Shown piece by piece: positions 34,855 through 42,617 of a stretch of DNA of 64,000 nt. The stretch lies in assembly GCF_024505085.1 (NCBI RefSeq), contig NZ_JANIBC010000003.1, forward strand, positions 1 through 64,000, written 5' to 3'. The stretch's first letter is position 1, and every line of letters begins with the position of its first letter. The stretch is from Parvularcula maris (GTDB taxonomy: Bacteria; Pseudomonadota; Alphaproteobacteria; Caulobacterales; Parvularculaceae). Under the pieces are notes generated by a model. That model was not told where the DNA came from and searched no databases. It saw nothing but the letters and a program-made list of their open reading frames with translations. The position numbers and the translations under genes were made by a program.

Positions 34855-34866
34855 GGAGCAGAAGCG

Positions 34867-35133
34867 ATGAACATCTCCGATATCAGCGCCGCCAGCGGCT
34901 ACGGCCAGATGAGGGGCCTCCAGGCAGGGGGCGGCCTCAAAGGCCTCGCCGACAGCTTCGGCGCCATCTTCGACAAGGCCGACGACGCGGCCAAAGCCTT
35001 CGCCGCGAAGAAGCTCGATACCCAATCCGTGGTCGAAGCGTTCAGCCAGGCCGAGCTCGCCCTCCAGACGGCGGTGACGGTACGCGACCGGGTGGTCTCC
35101 GCCTATCAAGAAATCCTCCGGATGCCAATGTGA
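34867..35133 (+). CDS. fliE: Flagellar hook-basal body protein FliE
   Basis: 88 residues. The C-terminal part DTQSVVEAFSQAELALQTAV and RDRVVSAYQEILRMPM is the FliE signature that links MS ring and rod. Preceded by GGAGCAGAAGCG. Its stop overlaps the fliQ start. Confidence 0.92.
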   Translation: MNISDISAASGYGQMRGLQAGGGLKGLADSFGAIFDKADDAAKAFAAKKLDTQSVVEAFSQAELALQTAVTVRDRVVSAYQEILRMPM

Positions 35134-35390
35134 CGGAAGCCGACATCCTTCAGCTTCTGCGCGAGGCCTTGAGGATCGGCATGGTCATGGTGGCGCCGAT
35201 CCTGGTCTCCGCACTGATGGCGGGCCTTATCATCGGCCTGGTCCAGGCGCTGACCTCGATCCAGGAGCTGACGCTGACCTTCGTGCCGAAGCTCGTGGTC
35301 ATCGTGCTGATCTTCTGGATGACGGCTGGGTTCATGGTGACGATGCTGGTGGGGTTCTTCGAGCGGGAAGTGCTGGCGCTGTTCTCGTAG
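35130..35390 (+). CDS. fliQ: Flagellar export gate protein FliQ
   Basis: 86 residues, two helices: MVMVAPILVSALMAGLIIGL and KLVVIVLIFWMTAGFMVTML, with VQALTSIQELTLTFVPK between, all standard for FliQ. Start is GTG overlapping the fliE stop. The TAG stop codon is the first three bases of the perfect palindrome that follows. Confidence 0.95.
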   Translation: MTEADILQLLREALRIGMVMVAPILVSALMAGLIIGLVQALTSIQELTLTFVPKLVVIVLIFWMTAGFMVTMLVGFFEREVLALFS

Positions 35391-35460
35391 GGCGGAACGC
35401 GAAGCTTTCCGCCGAGCAATGGGTGCGTGATAGCGGCGGAAAGCTTCGCGTTCCGCCCTA
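35388..35460. repeat. Perfect 27-base inverted repeat between fliQ and flhA
   Basis: Arms 35388-35414 and 35434-35460 are exact reverse complements (outer end TAGGGCGGAACGCGAAGC) around a 19-base loop. The first arm supplies the fliQ stop. There is no T-run, so it is not a typical terminator. It ends 16 bases before the flhA start. Confidence 0.92.
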
Positions 35461-35475
35461 CAAATGGGGCAGGGT

Positions 35476-37509
35476 ATGGAACAACTCACGAAACTGAAAA
35501 TCAGCCCCACCGTGGCGCTGTCCTTGGGGCTTGTGGCAATTCTCATCATGATGGTGCTGCCCGTGCCGCCCATCGTCCTGGACCTCGGGCTGACGGCAAG
35601 CTTCGCCTTCGCCATCCTCATCTTCGTCACGACACTGTTCGTCGAGCGCCCGCTCGACTTCTCGAGCTTTCCGGCGATCCTCCTCGTCTCGCTTCTTCTG
35701 CGGCTGGCGCTGAACATCTCCTCGACCAAGCTGATCATCGGTGAGGGGCATACCGGGACCGCAGCCGCCGGAGGGGTGATCGAGGGCTTCGCCATGTTCA
35801 TCATGGGGGGGAACATCGCGATCGGTCTGATCGTGTTCTCCGTCCTTGTGCTGGTGAATTTCCTTGTCATCACCAAGGGCGCGGGAAGGATGGCCGAGGT
35901 GGGCGCCCGCTTCGCCCTTGACGCCATGCCAGGCAAGCAGCTCGCCATCGATGCCGACGTCGCGGCAGGCGCCATCACCCACGAAGAAGCCAAGATCCTT
36001 CGCCAGAAAGAGCAGCAGGAGACGGCGTTTCTCGGCTCCCTCGACGGTGTGTCGAAATTCGTCAAAGGCGACGCGGTGGCGGGGCTCCTCATCACCATCC
36101 TCAACCTCGTCGCCGGCATCGTGGTGGGCATGCTGGTGCACAAGGTCAGCTTCGGCCAGGCCATCGAGAACTACTCCGTCCTCACCGTAGGCGACGGCCT
36201 CGTCAGCCAGATCCCCGCCGTGGTCATCTCGGTGGCCGCAGCGCTTCTTCTCTCAAAGGGCCGCGGCGAGGAGGCAGTGGACCTCGCCCTCCTGCGCGAG
36301 CTTGGAGGCAGGCCCGAGGCGCTCGTCACCGTGGCCTGTGTCATGGTCGCCTTCGCGCTTTTTCCGGGCTTGCCCTTTCTACCCTTCGTGTTCGGAGCAG
36401 GGCTCTTGGGCTACCTCGCCTGGCGTCAGTACAAGGCAGGCCCTGCGCCTACGGATGACAAACCCACGGAGACGCATACCAAACCCGAGACCAATCTCGG
36501 CGACCTTCTCGATGTGGACGAGATTCATGTGGAGCTTGCGCCGGACCTAGTCTCCTCGGTGGTCTCCGACCGCGACGGCTTCGATGCGCGGGTGGAGAAG
36601 ATCCGCGGCTTCATCGCCCAGGAGTACGGCTTCATCCTGCCGCCGGTGCGCGTCACCGACCGCTCGACCCTTCCGGCGCAGGGCTACGAGATCAAGGTGC
36701 AGGGAGTGCGCGCGGCCAAGGGCGAGCTGCGCCCTGGACGGTGGCTGGCGCTGCTCCCCCACGAGCAGGAGGCTCACATTCCCGGCGAGCAGGCCACAGA
36801 GCCTGTCTACGGTGCCGCCGCCCGCTGGGTGGACTTTCCGGGCAAGGAGCAGATGATCGTAGCGGGCGTCACCGTGGTCGAGCCTTCGGAGGTCATGGCC
36901 ACCCACCTGCTCGAGACCGTGCAGGCGCAGTTCGCCCGGCTCGTCACCCGCAAATCCCTCCGCGCCGTACTCGATGCGTACACGAACGTCACCGATCCCG
37001 ACCGCGCCGCCTCCAACCGCCGCTTCATCGAGGAGATGATCCCGGAGAAGGTCACGCACGACCTCCTGCAGGGCGTCATCCGCGACCTCCTGGCCGAGCG
37101 GGTTTCGATCCGCCAGCTCCCCCTTATCATCGAGGCGGCGGCGGAGGCCAAGGCCGCCGACCTCATGCCCGGCGACATCGCCGAGCATGTCAGGCGCCGC
37201 ATCGCCTTCACCTTTGTCGGCAAGCTGGCAGGGGAGACGGGCGAGCTGCCCACTATCGCGCTGGGGCCTGAGCTGACCAAACGCCTCTCCGGTGAAGAGA
37301 AGGACCGCGCAGAGAGCGATGCCGCGGGGGCCATCCGCCGTCTGATCGACCGGGCGGCGGAGGCGGGGGCCTACCCGGTGGTGGCGGTCCACGCCACCCT
37401 GCGCCGGACGGTCAGGGGCCTCCTCGCAGCCCAGGGCATCCGCAACCCGGTGCTCTCCATCGACGAGATCCAGGGCCACGCCAGGCCCAAGCTCCTCGGC
37501 ACGGCATGA
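35476..37509 (+). CDS. flhA: Flagellar export protein FlhA
   Basis: 677 residues. The N-terminal half has about eight helices with the FHIPEP region (RFALDAMPGKQLAIDADVAAG and GDAVAGLLITILNLVAGIVV), the C-terminal half is the cytoplasmic ring (LVTRKSLRAVLDAYTN, MIPEKVTHDLLQGVIRDLL). It is the export gate ring using proton motive force. The start at MEQLTKLK follows GGGG; an ATG at 35464 is the alternative. Overlaps fliR by ATGA. Confidence 0.97.
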   Translation: MEQLTKLKISPTVALSLGLVAILIMMVLPVPPIVLDLGLTASFAFAILIFVTTLFVERPLDFSSFPAILLVSLLLRLALNISSTKLIIGEGHTGTAAAGGVIEGFAMFIMGGNIAIGLIVFSVLVLVNFLVITKGAGRMAEVGARFALDAMPGKQLAIDADVAAGAITHEEAKILRQKEQQETAFLGSLDGVSKFVKGDAVAGLLITILNLVAGIVVGMLVHKVSFGQAIENYSVLTVGDGLVSQIPAVVISVAAALLLSKGRGEEAVDLALLRELGGRPEALVTVACVMVAFALFPGLPFLPFVFGAGLLGYLAWRQYKAGPAPTDDKPTETHTKPETNLGDLLDVDEIHVELAPDLVSSVVSDRDGFDARVEKIRGFIAQEYGFILPPVRVTDRSTLPAQGYEIKVQGVRAAKGELRPGRWLALLPHEQEAHIPGEQATEPVYGAAARWVDFPGKEQMIVAGVTVVEPSEVMATHLLETVQAQFARLVTRKSLRAVLDAYTNVTDPDRAASNRRFIEEMIPEKVTHDLLQGVIRDLLAERVSIRQLPLIIEAAAEAKAADLMPGDIAEHVRRRIAFTFVGKLAGETGELPTIALGPELTKRLSGEEKDRAESDAAGAIRRLIDRAAEAGAYPVVAVHATLRRTVRGLLAAQGIRNPVLSIDEIQGHARPKLLGTA

Positions 37510-38264
37510 CCGGGATGTTGACCGGGCTCGGCCTTCTCGCCGAGGCATTGGGCGCGAACCTCGAGACCATGCTGGCGCTCTTCTGTAGGCTAGGGGGCTT
37601 CATCGCGCTCCTCCCCGGCCTCGGCGCGCAGACCCTGCCGGTGCGGGTCAAGCTCTCCCTTGGCCTGGCGCTGACGGCGCTGCTCCTGCCACTGACCACG
37701 CCGACGCCGGAAGGCGAGCTGATACCCCTCGTTCTGACCGAGGCGTTCCAGGGCCTCTTTCTAGGCTTTGGCATCCGCGTCTTCGTCTTCGCGCTCGGCG
37801 TCACCGGCTCGGTCATCGCCCAGGCCCTCTCGCTTAGCCAGCTCTTCGGCGTCAGCGCCGAGGGCGACAGCAGCGGCGCGGTCTCCAACGCGCTGGTCAT
37901 GGCGGCGGTGACGATGTTCCTCACCGCCGACCTCGAAGTGGTGGCGCTGGCTAGGTTCGTCGAGCACCTCGCCGTGGTTCCTTTGGGCTACGGTTTCGAG
38001 GCAGACAGCGCGGCTATGGCCGAGCGGGCGCTGGACCTCACCGCCGAGGCCTTCGCCTTGGGCGTGATGCTGGCCGCGCCCTTCATGGTGCTGAACTTCG
38101 CCTTCTATATCCTCCTCGGCCTTCTCAACCGGGCCATGCCGCAGCTCATGGTCACTTTTGTAGGCCTCCCCGGCATCACCCTTGGAGGCCTCGTCCTCCT
38201 CATGCTGACGGCCGGCGCGCTTTTGACGGCATGGGCCGCGAAGATGGGAGGCATCCTCTCGTGA
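37506..38264 (+). CDS. fliR: Flagellar export gate protein FliR
   Basis: 252 residues, six hydrophobic segments, with FCRLGGFIALLPGLGAQTLPV, SLSQLFGVSAEGDSSGAVSN and FVGLPGITLGGLVLLML as FliR landmarks. Part of the FliPQR gate, though fliP is not in this window. Overlaps flhA (ATGA) and flhB (GTGA). Confidence 0.95.
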   Translation: MTGMLTGLGLLAEALGANLETMLALFCRLGGFIALLPGLGAQTLPVRVKLSLGLALTALLLPLTTPTPEGELIPLVLTEAFQGLFLGFGIRVFVFALGVTGSVIAQALSLSQLFGVSAEGDSSGAVSNALVMAAVTMFLTADLEVVALARFVEHLAVVPLGYGFEADSAAMAERALDLTAEAFALGVMLAAPFMVLNFAFYILLGLLNRAMPQLMVTFVGLPGITLGGLVLLMLTAGALLTAWAAKMGGILS

Positions 38265-39322
38265 GCGACGCAGCCGATAAGGTCGTCGAGGCCTCCCCGG
38301 ACAAGAAAGCCCGCGCGAAGAAGAAAGGGGATGTGGAGAGCTCCCAGGAGCTCGTGACCGCGGCAGCGCTTCTTGGCCTCCTCCTTGGCCTTTTCGCCAG
38401 CGTGCCCTTTGCCCAATCGCTGGCTAGCGAGCTGAAGATCCTCCTCCTCAGGCCCGAGGGGGCAGGGGCGGCGGTCCTCTTCGAGGGGCTAGGCTGGCGC
38501 TTCATCAGGGCGGGGCTCTTCTTCGTCCTGCCCCTCGCCGTCTTCCCGGCGGCAGCCACCCTCATCGCCCTGGCGGTGCAGGACGCTATCGTCTTCGCGC
38601 CGCAGAGGATCGCGCCCAAGCTGGACAAGGTCTCCCCGATCAAGGGCGCGGGCAAGAAGTTCGGCCCCCAGGCGCTCCTCGAGTTCGTCAAGTCGATGGT
38701 CAAGGTCGTCGCTCTCAGCAGTGTCGGGGTGACCGCGCTGGTCTTTGAGGCAGGCCGGATCAGCCGCGCCTTCGCGGCCCCGCCGATAGCGCTGCCGCAG
38801 CTTCTCTTAAGAGAGCTTCTCGTCATGCTGGCCATCGGCGTGGCGATCACCGGGGCGGCGGCGCTCATCGACCTGCCCCTCGTCCGTGCACAGCGCGAGA
38901 AGCGCCTGAAGATGTCCCGTCAGGAGGCCGCCGACGAGCAGAAGGAGCAGGAGGGTGATGCGGGCCTCAAGGCGCAGCGCCGCAAGAGGGCGGAGGCCAT
39001 CGCGCTTCACCAGATGATGCAGGAGATCAAGACGGCGGATGTGGTGATGACCAACCCCACCCACTACGCCGTGGCCCTCAAATGGGACCGCACCGGCGGC
39101 GAGCTCCCTCGCTGCGTGGCCAAGGGGGTGGACGAGATTGCCCTGCGCCTTCGCAGTGCCGCCTTCGACGCGGGCGTTCCGATCAAGGAGGACCCGCCCG
39201 CGGCTCGCGCGCTCTACGCCAGCGTGGAGATGGGCGACCCGGTGAAGCCCGAGCACTTCCAGGCGGTGGCCGCCGCCATCCGCTTCGCCGACCGGATGCG
39301 GGCGCTTAGGCGGAAGGGGTAG
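38261..39322 (+). CDS. flhB: Flagellar export switch protein FlhB
   Basis: 353 residues. N-terminal charged stretch KKARAKKKGDVESSQELVTA, four helices, then the cytoplasmic domain with the self-cleavage site NPTH at residues 265-268 (MTNPTHYAVALKWDR) and KEDPPAARALYASVEMGDPV. It changes export specificity from rod/hook to filament in response to FliK. GTG start overlaps the fliR stop. Confidence 0.96.
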   Translation: MSDAADKVVEASPDKKARAKKKGDVESSQELVTAAALLGLLLGLFASVPFAQSLASELKILLLRPEGAGAAVLFEGLGWRFIRAGLFFVLPLAVFPAAATLIALAVQDAIVFAPQRIAPKLDKVSPIKGAGKKFGPQALLEFVKSMVKVVALSSVGVTALVFEAGRISRAFAAPPIALPQLLLRELLVMLAIGVAITGAAALIDLPLVRAQREKRLKMSRQEAADEQKEQEGDAGLKAQRRKRAEAIALHQMMQEIKTADVVMTNPTHYAVALKWDRTGGELPRCVAKGVDEIALRLRSAAFDAGVPIKEDPPAARALYASVEMGDPVKPEHFQAVAAAIRFADRMRALRRKG

Positions 39323-39333
39323 GGAAGAGGCTT

Positions 39334-39465
39334 ATCTCTCCCTCCGGGAGAGATCGACATCTGCGATGTCGAGTGAGGGCGAGTAGGGGTACTGAGCTTG
39401 GTCTCGGGAATGCCCTCACCCGAAGCCTGCCGAGGCAGCCTTCGACCTCTCCCATTGGGAGAGGT
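39334..39465. repeat. Composite intergenic repeat with two CCTCTCCC hairpins, copy B
   Basis: Hairpins ATCTCTCCC/GGGAGAGAT (39334-39354) and ACCTCTCCCA/TGGGAGAGGT (39445-39465) flank a linker ending in GCCCTCACCCGAAGCCTGCC...GCAGCCTTCGACCTCTCCC, similar to the linker end of 20284-20427. Confidence 0.78.
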
Positions 39466-39494
39466 AAGCCGCTGATCGGATACTGAATGAAAGT

Positions 39495-40340
39495 CTAACC
39501 CGTCAGTTCACCAACGGTGAAGCTGCGCCGCTGGAAGCGTGAGGCGACGCTGCCGCGCGCCACCTTCTTCGTCACGCCGCCCGTCTCTACCTCAAGGTCC
39601 ACCTGCCCGGCATCGGCACCGGGCAGGGCCAGCTCCACTCCTACCTCCAGCTCGCGCAGCATTCGCCCATCACTGGTCCAGCGGCAGAGCGTGACATGGG
39701 CGGGAAGGGGCAGGGCATGCGGCCCGAGACCGCCGGGTACCTGGCTTCCCCAGGCCTCCAGTAGAGCCTCGCCGAGGGGCGGGAAGAGGAGGTCGAAGAC
39801 GGCTTCCTTCCCTTCGATCCGTAGGGTGAAGGTGCCCAGCAGACGCTCGCCAGCGGGCGGCAGGTTCAGTGGCCACTCCTCTAGAATGGGAAGCGAACGG
39901 TTCGGCTCGAGCTCCAGCTCGAACCCCTCGCGCAGGACCTCGGCCAAGGGCTCGGCAATGGTAACCATGGACATGCTGTCGAGCACGGAAGGATGCATCG
40001 GCGGGGAAAGTCCCTCGCTGTCGCCAAGCAGGTAGCTCGTCAGAAGAAGCGCCGCCTCGGGCGGGAAGCGCAGCACGGCCGCGCCGTCCGGCTCGCCAAC
40101 AGGCACCAGAAGCCCCGGCTGCGGCAGCTCGCGCCGATAGGCATTGTGGCTGGTCATCCGGAAGCTGACCTCCGCCTCCACCGGCCGGGAGACGAGGCGG
40201 GAGAGCCGCCCGCCGAGCTGGTCGGTCAGCGCTTTCCAGCGGTGCATCTCTTCGGAAACGGCAGCGGGGACGGGCAGGATCTCGTCCTGGGCGGGGTCGG
40301 TTCTGACGAAAGCGGTCAGGGGGAGCGTGTTCATCGGCAT
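39495..40340 (-). CDS. Divergent FliM-like protein with SpoA-like C-terminus
   Basis: 281 residues. No family match is obvious at first sight. Residues about 30-180 have the spacing of a FliM middle domain (LTDQLGGRLSRLVSRPVEAE, ...RFPPEAALLLTSYLLGDSE), and residues about 225-280 read as a SpoA/FliN-type barrel (LRELEVGVELALPGADAGQ...GSVASRFQRRSFTV). The N-terminus contains DPAQDEIL, faintly like the CheY-binding SQDEID of FliM. I infer a flagellar C-ring component. It is divergent from motB with a CtrA-like site between them. Start could also be the second Met (40334). Confidence 0.55.
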   Translation of the reverse strand: MPMNTLPLTAFVRTDPAQDEILPVPAAVSEEMHRWKALTDQLGGRLSRLVSRPVEAEVSFRMTSHNAYRRELPQPGLLVPVGEPDGAAVLRFPPEAALLLTSYLLGDSEGLSPPMHPSVLDSMSMVTIAEPLAEVLREGFELELEPNRSLPILEEWPLNLPPAGERLLGTFTLRIEGKEAVFDLLFPPLGEALLEAWGSQVPGGLGPHALPLPAHVTLCRWTSDGRMLRELEVGVELALPGADAGQVDLEVETGGVTKKVARGSVASRFQRRSFTVGELTG

Positions 40341-40363
40341 GGGGACAACACAACCGGAGAGCG

Positions 40364-40379
40364 TTAAATTACGCTTTAC
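40364..40379. promoter_or_regulatory. CtrA-like site between fliM-like gene and motB
   Basis: TTAA-N7-TTTAC in the 101-base divergent interval, the copy closest to the TTAA-N7-TTAAC consensus after flgE. Confidence 0.45.
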
Positions 40380-40441
40380 GGACCTTTGCTAGACGCAACC
40401 CCAGGCTGTGCGCCGTGGGGGCGCCCTAAGGGGGTAGAGCG

Positions 40442-41209
40442 GTGGAAGACCAACCGATCATCAAGCGGAAGAAGATCGTCCAGGGCGACGGTCACCATGG
40501 CGGCGCGTGGAAGGTGGCGTATGCGGACTTCGTCACCTCCATGATGGCGTTCTTCATGCTGCTATGGATCCTCAACGTGACCACCGAGTCGCAGAAGGAG
40601 GGCCTCGCGGACTTCTTCGACCCCTCCATCCCGGTCAGCGCCAACAGCTCGGGCGGCGACGACCTCCTGTTCGGCGACGGGCTGAGCGGCGACGCCCATC
40701 TGGCCTCCGACGGCAAGACCATCCTGCAGGGCCCCGCCCTCTCCGACGAGGAGCTGGCGAGGAAGCTCGCCACCTCGCTGGACCGCGTGGCGGGGGAGGG
40801 CGCCACCAAGATCACGCTGAGCCCCGAGGGGCTACGCATCGAGCTTCTGGACACGGCGGAGCAGCCCATCTTCCGCCTGGGCGAGGCGGGGCGGACCAAG
40901 CGCCTCGAGGAGATCATCGCCGTGGCGGCGCCCGTGCTGCGCGAGAGTGGCAGGCGCATCAAGGTCTCGGGCCACACCGACAGCATGCAGTTCGCGGGGC
41001 GCGCCTACACCAATTGGGAGCTCTCCGTGGACCGAGCGAACATGGCCAGAAGGCTCGCCGTCGAGAACGGCGTCCCCGAGGGGGCGTTCTACGAGGTGAC
41101 GGGCCACGCCGACAAACTGCCCGCCGCCGAAAATAGTGCGTCCCCGGAGAACCGCCGCATTGCCTTCCACCTTCTCAATCCGGAGACGATGCCGTTAACG
41201 GCGCGCTAA
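40442..41209 (+). CDS. motB: Flagellar motor stator protein MotB
   Basis: 255 residues. Single helix WKVAYADFVTSMMAFFMLLW with the proton-carrying Asp29, then a plug/linker and a C-terminal OmpA-like peptidoglycan-binding domain (about 135-250) with VSGHTDSMQFAGRAYTNWEL and ENRRIAFHLL. It anchors the MotA/B stator to the cell wall. Start codon is GTG. Only a DNA-level promoter element, overlapping its last codons, separates it from flgE. Confidence 0.95.
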   Translation: MEDQPIIKRKKIVQGDGHHGGAWKVAYADFVTSMMAFFMLLWILNVTTESQKEGLADFFDPSIPVSANSSGGDDLLFGDGLSGDAHLASDGKTILQGPALSDEELARKLATSLDRVAGEGATKITLSPEGLRIELLDTAEQPIFRLGEAGRTKRLEEIIAVAAPVLRESGRRIKVSGHTDSMQFAGRAYTNWELSVDRANMARRLAVENGVPEGAFYEVTGHADKLPAAENSASPENRRIAFHLLNPETMPLTAR

Positions 41210-41211
41210 CC
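41195..41211 (+). promoter_or_regulatory. CtrA-like site upstream of flgE
   Basis: TTAA-N7-CTAACC overlapping the motB stop, 46 bases before flgE. Both halves keep the TAA core, making it the best of the set. Confidence 0.5.
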
Positions 41212-41256
41212 CTAAGTCACTACAACTTGAGGTAGAGACTTAGGAGCGTGCTTACA

Positions 41257-42567
41257 ATGACGATCTCTTCCTCCCTCAATGCCGGGGTCATGGGCCTCTC
41301 GGTCAACGCGACGAAGCTTGCAACGATCTCGGACAATGTCGCGAACTCGGGCACCATCGGCTACAAGCGCGCCGCCGCCGATTTCGTCAGCATGGTGATC
41401 GCTGAGACTCCCGCCGCCTACTCCGCTGGCGGCGTGCGGGTGGAGACGGTGCGTCTCGCCGGTGAGCAGGGCGCTCTCTTCGCGACCGGTTCCTCGACCG
41501 ACCTCGCCATTGCAGGGCGCGGCTTCCTGCCGGTCACCCAAAGCTACGACGTAGGCGACCAGGCAGGCGACCGTCCGCTGCTCCTGACCTCCACCGGCTC
41601 GTTCCGCGCCGATGACAAGGGCTTCCTTGTCACCCCTGGCGGCGCGGCGCTCCTAGGCTGGCCGGTCACGGCGGACGGCACGGTGGGTGATGTGACCCGC
41701 CGCTCGGCCTCGGACCTCGTGCCGATCAACATCAACACCTCCGAGCTCGCCGCCGAGCCGACCACCGATGTTCGCCTCGGCATCAACCTGCCCGCGGCAG
41801 CCACCGAGGCGGGGGGCAGCGGCGACCCCTATACGCTTCCCATCGAGGCCTTCGACAATCTAGGCCGCATCCAGACCATCGACGCGGTCTTCACCCCCCA
41901 ACTGCCCGCCGCCGGTGCGTCCAACCGCTGGACCATGGAGCTGATCGACAACAGCCAGGTTCCGCCCGCCAGCATCGGCACGTTGGACATCGAGTTCAGC
42001 AATCTGAACCCCGGCGGCGGCACCATCGCCAATGTCACGGCGGGCGGCGGCGCCGCCTACGACCCGCTGACAGGCGAAGTGGATGTGAGCTGGCTCGATG
42101 TGGGCAACGACCTCACCATCGACATCGGCGCGATCGGCGAAGCCGGCGCGATCTCTCAGTTCTCGGAAGTGTTCAGACCCATCAACGTGGTCCGCAACGG
42201 CGCGCCTGCCGGTGATTTCAGCCGGGTGGAGGTCGATGAGACCGGCCGCATGGAGGCCATCTACGAGACCGGCTTCCGCCGCTTCATCTACCAGGTGCCG
42301 GTAGCCGACGTTCCGAACCCCAACGGCCTCAGCGCCGCCGACAACCAGAGCTTCCGCGTCAGCCAGGAGTCCGGTGACTTCTACCTGCACGACGCTGGCG
42401 ATGGAGCGGTGGGGGGCATTGCGGGCTTCGCTTTGGCTGAATCGACCACCGATCTAGGCACCGAGCTGACCGATCTCATCCGTACCCAGCGCGCCTATGC
42501 GTCGAACGCCAGCGTCATCCGCTCGGTCGACGAGATGCTGCAGGAAACCACCAACATCCTTCGCTGA
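41257..42567 (+). CDS. flgE: Flagellar hook protein FlgE
   Basis: 436 residues. N-terminal LSVNATKLATISDNVANSGT and IGYKRAAADF, FlgE-core DLAIAGRGFLPV and the C-terminal ELTDLIRTQRAYASNASVIR. The central region (about 130-330) is the Ala/Gly/Thr-rich hook surface domain. Start ATG chosen with AGGAG ten bases upstream; GTG at 41248 is an alternative. Heads the flgE-flgK-flgL-flgI unit. Confidence 0.95.
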   Translation: MTISSSLNAGVMGLSVNATKLATISDNVANSGTIGYKRAAADFVSMVIAETPAAYSAGGVRVETVRLAGEQGALFATGSSTDLAIAGRGFLPVTQSYDVGDQAGDRPLLLTSTGSFRADDKGFLVTPGGAALLGWPVTADGTVGDVTRRSASDLVPININTSELAAEPTTDVRLGINLPAAATEAGGSGDPYTLPIEAFDNLGRIQTIDAVFTPQLPAAGASNRWTMELIDNSQVPPASIGTLDIEFSNLNPGGGTIANVTAGGGAAYDPLTGEVDVSWLDVGNDLTIDIGAIGEAGAISQFSEVFRPINVVRNGAPAGDFSRVEVDETGRMEAIYETGFRRFIYQVPVADVPNPNGLSAADNQSFRVSQESGDFYLHDAGDGAVGGIAGFALAESTTDLGTELTDLIRTQRAYASNASVIRSVDEMLQETTNILR

Positions 42568-42617
42568 TCCCTAGGCTGACCGAAGCGTCCGAACCACGCC
42601 TCTGAGGAGGGGCCGCC

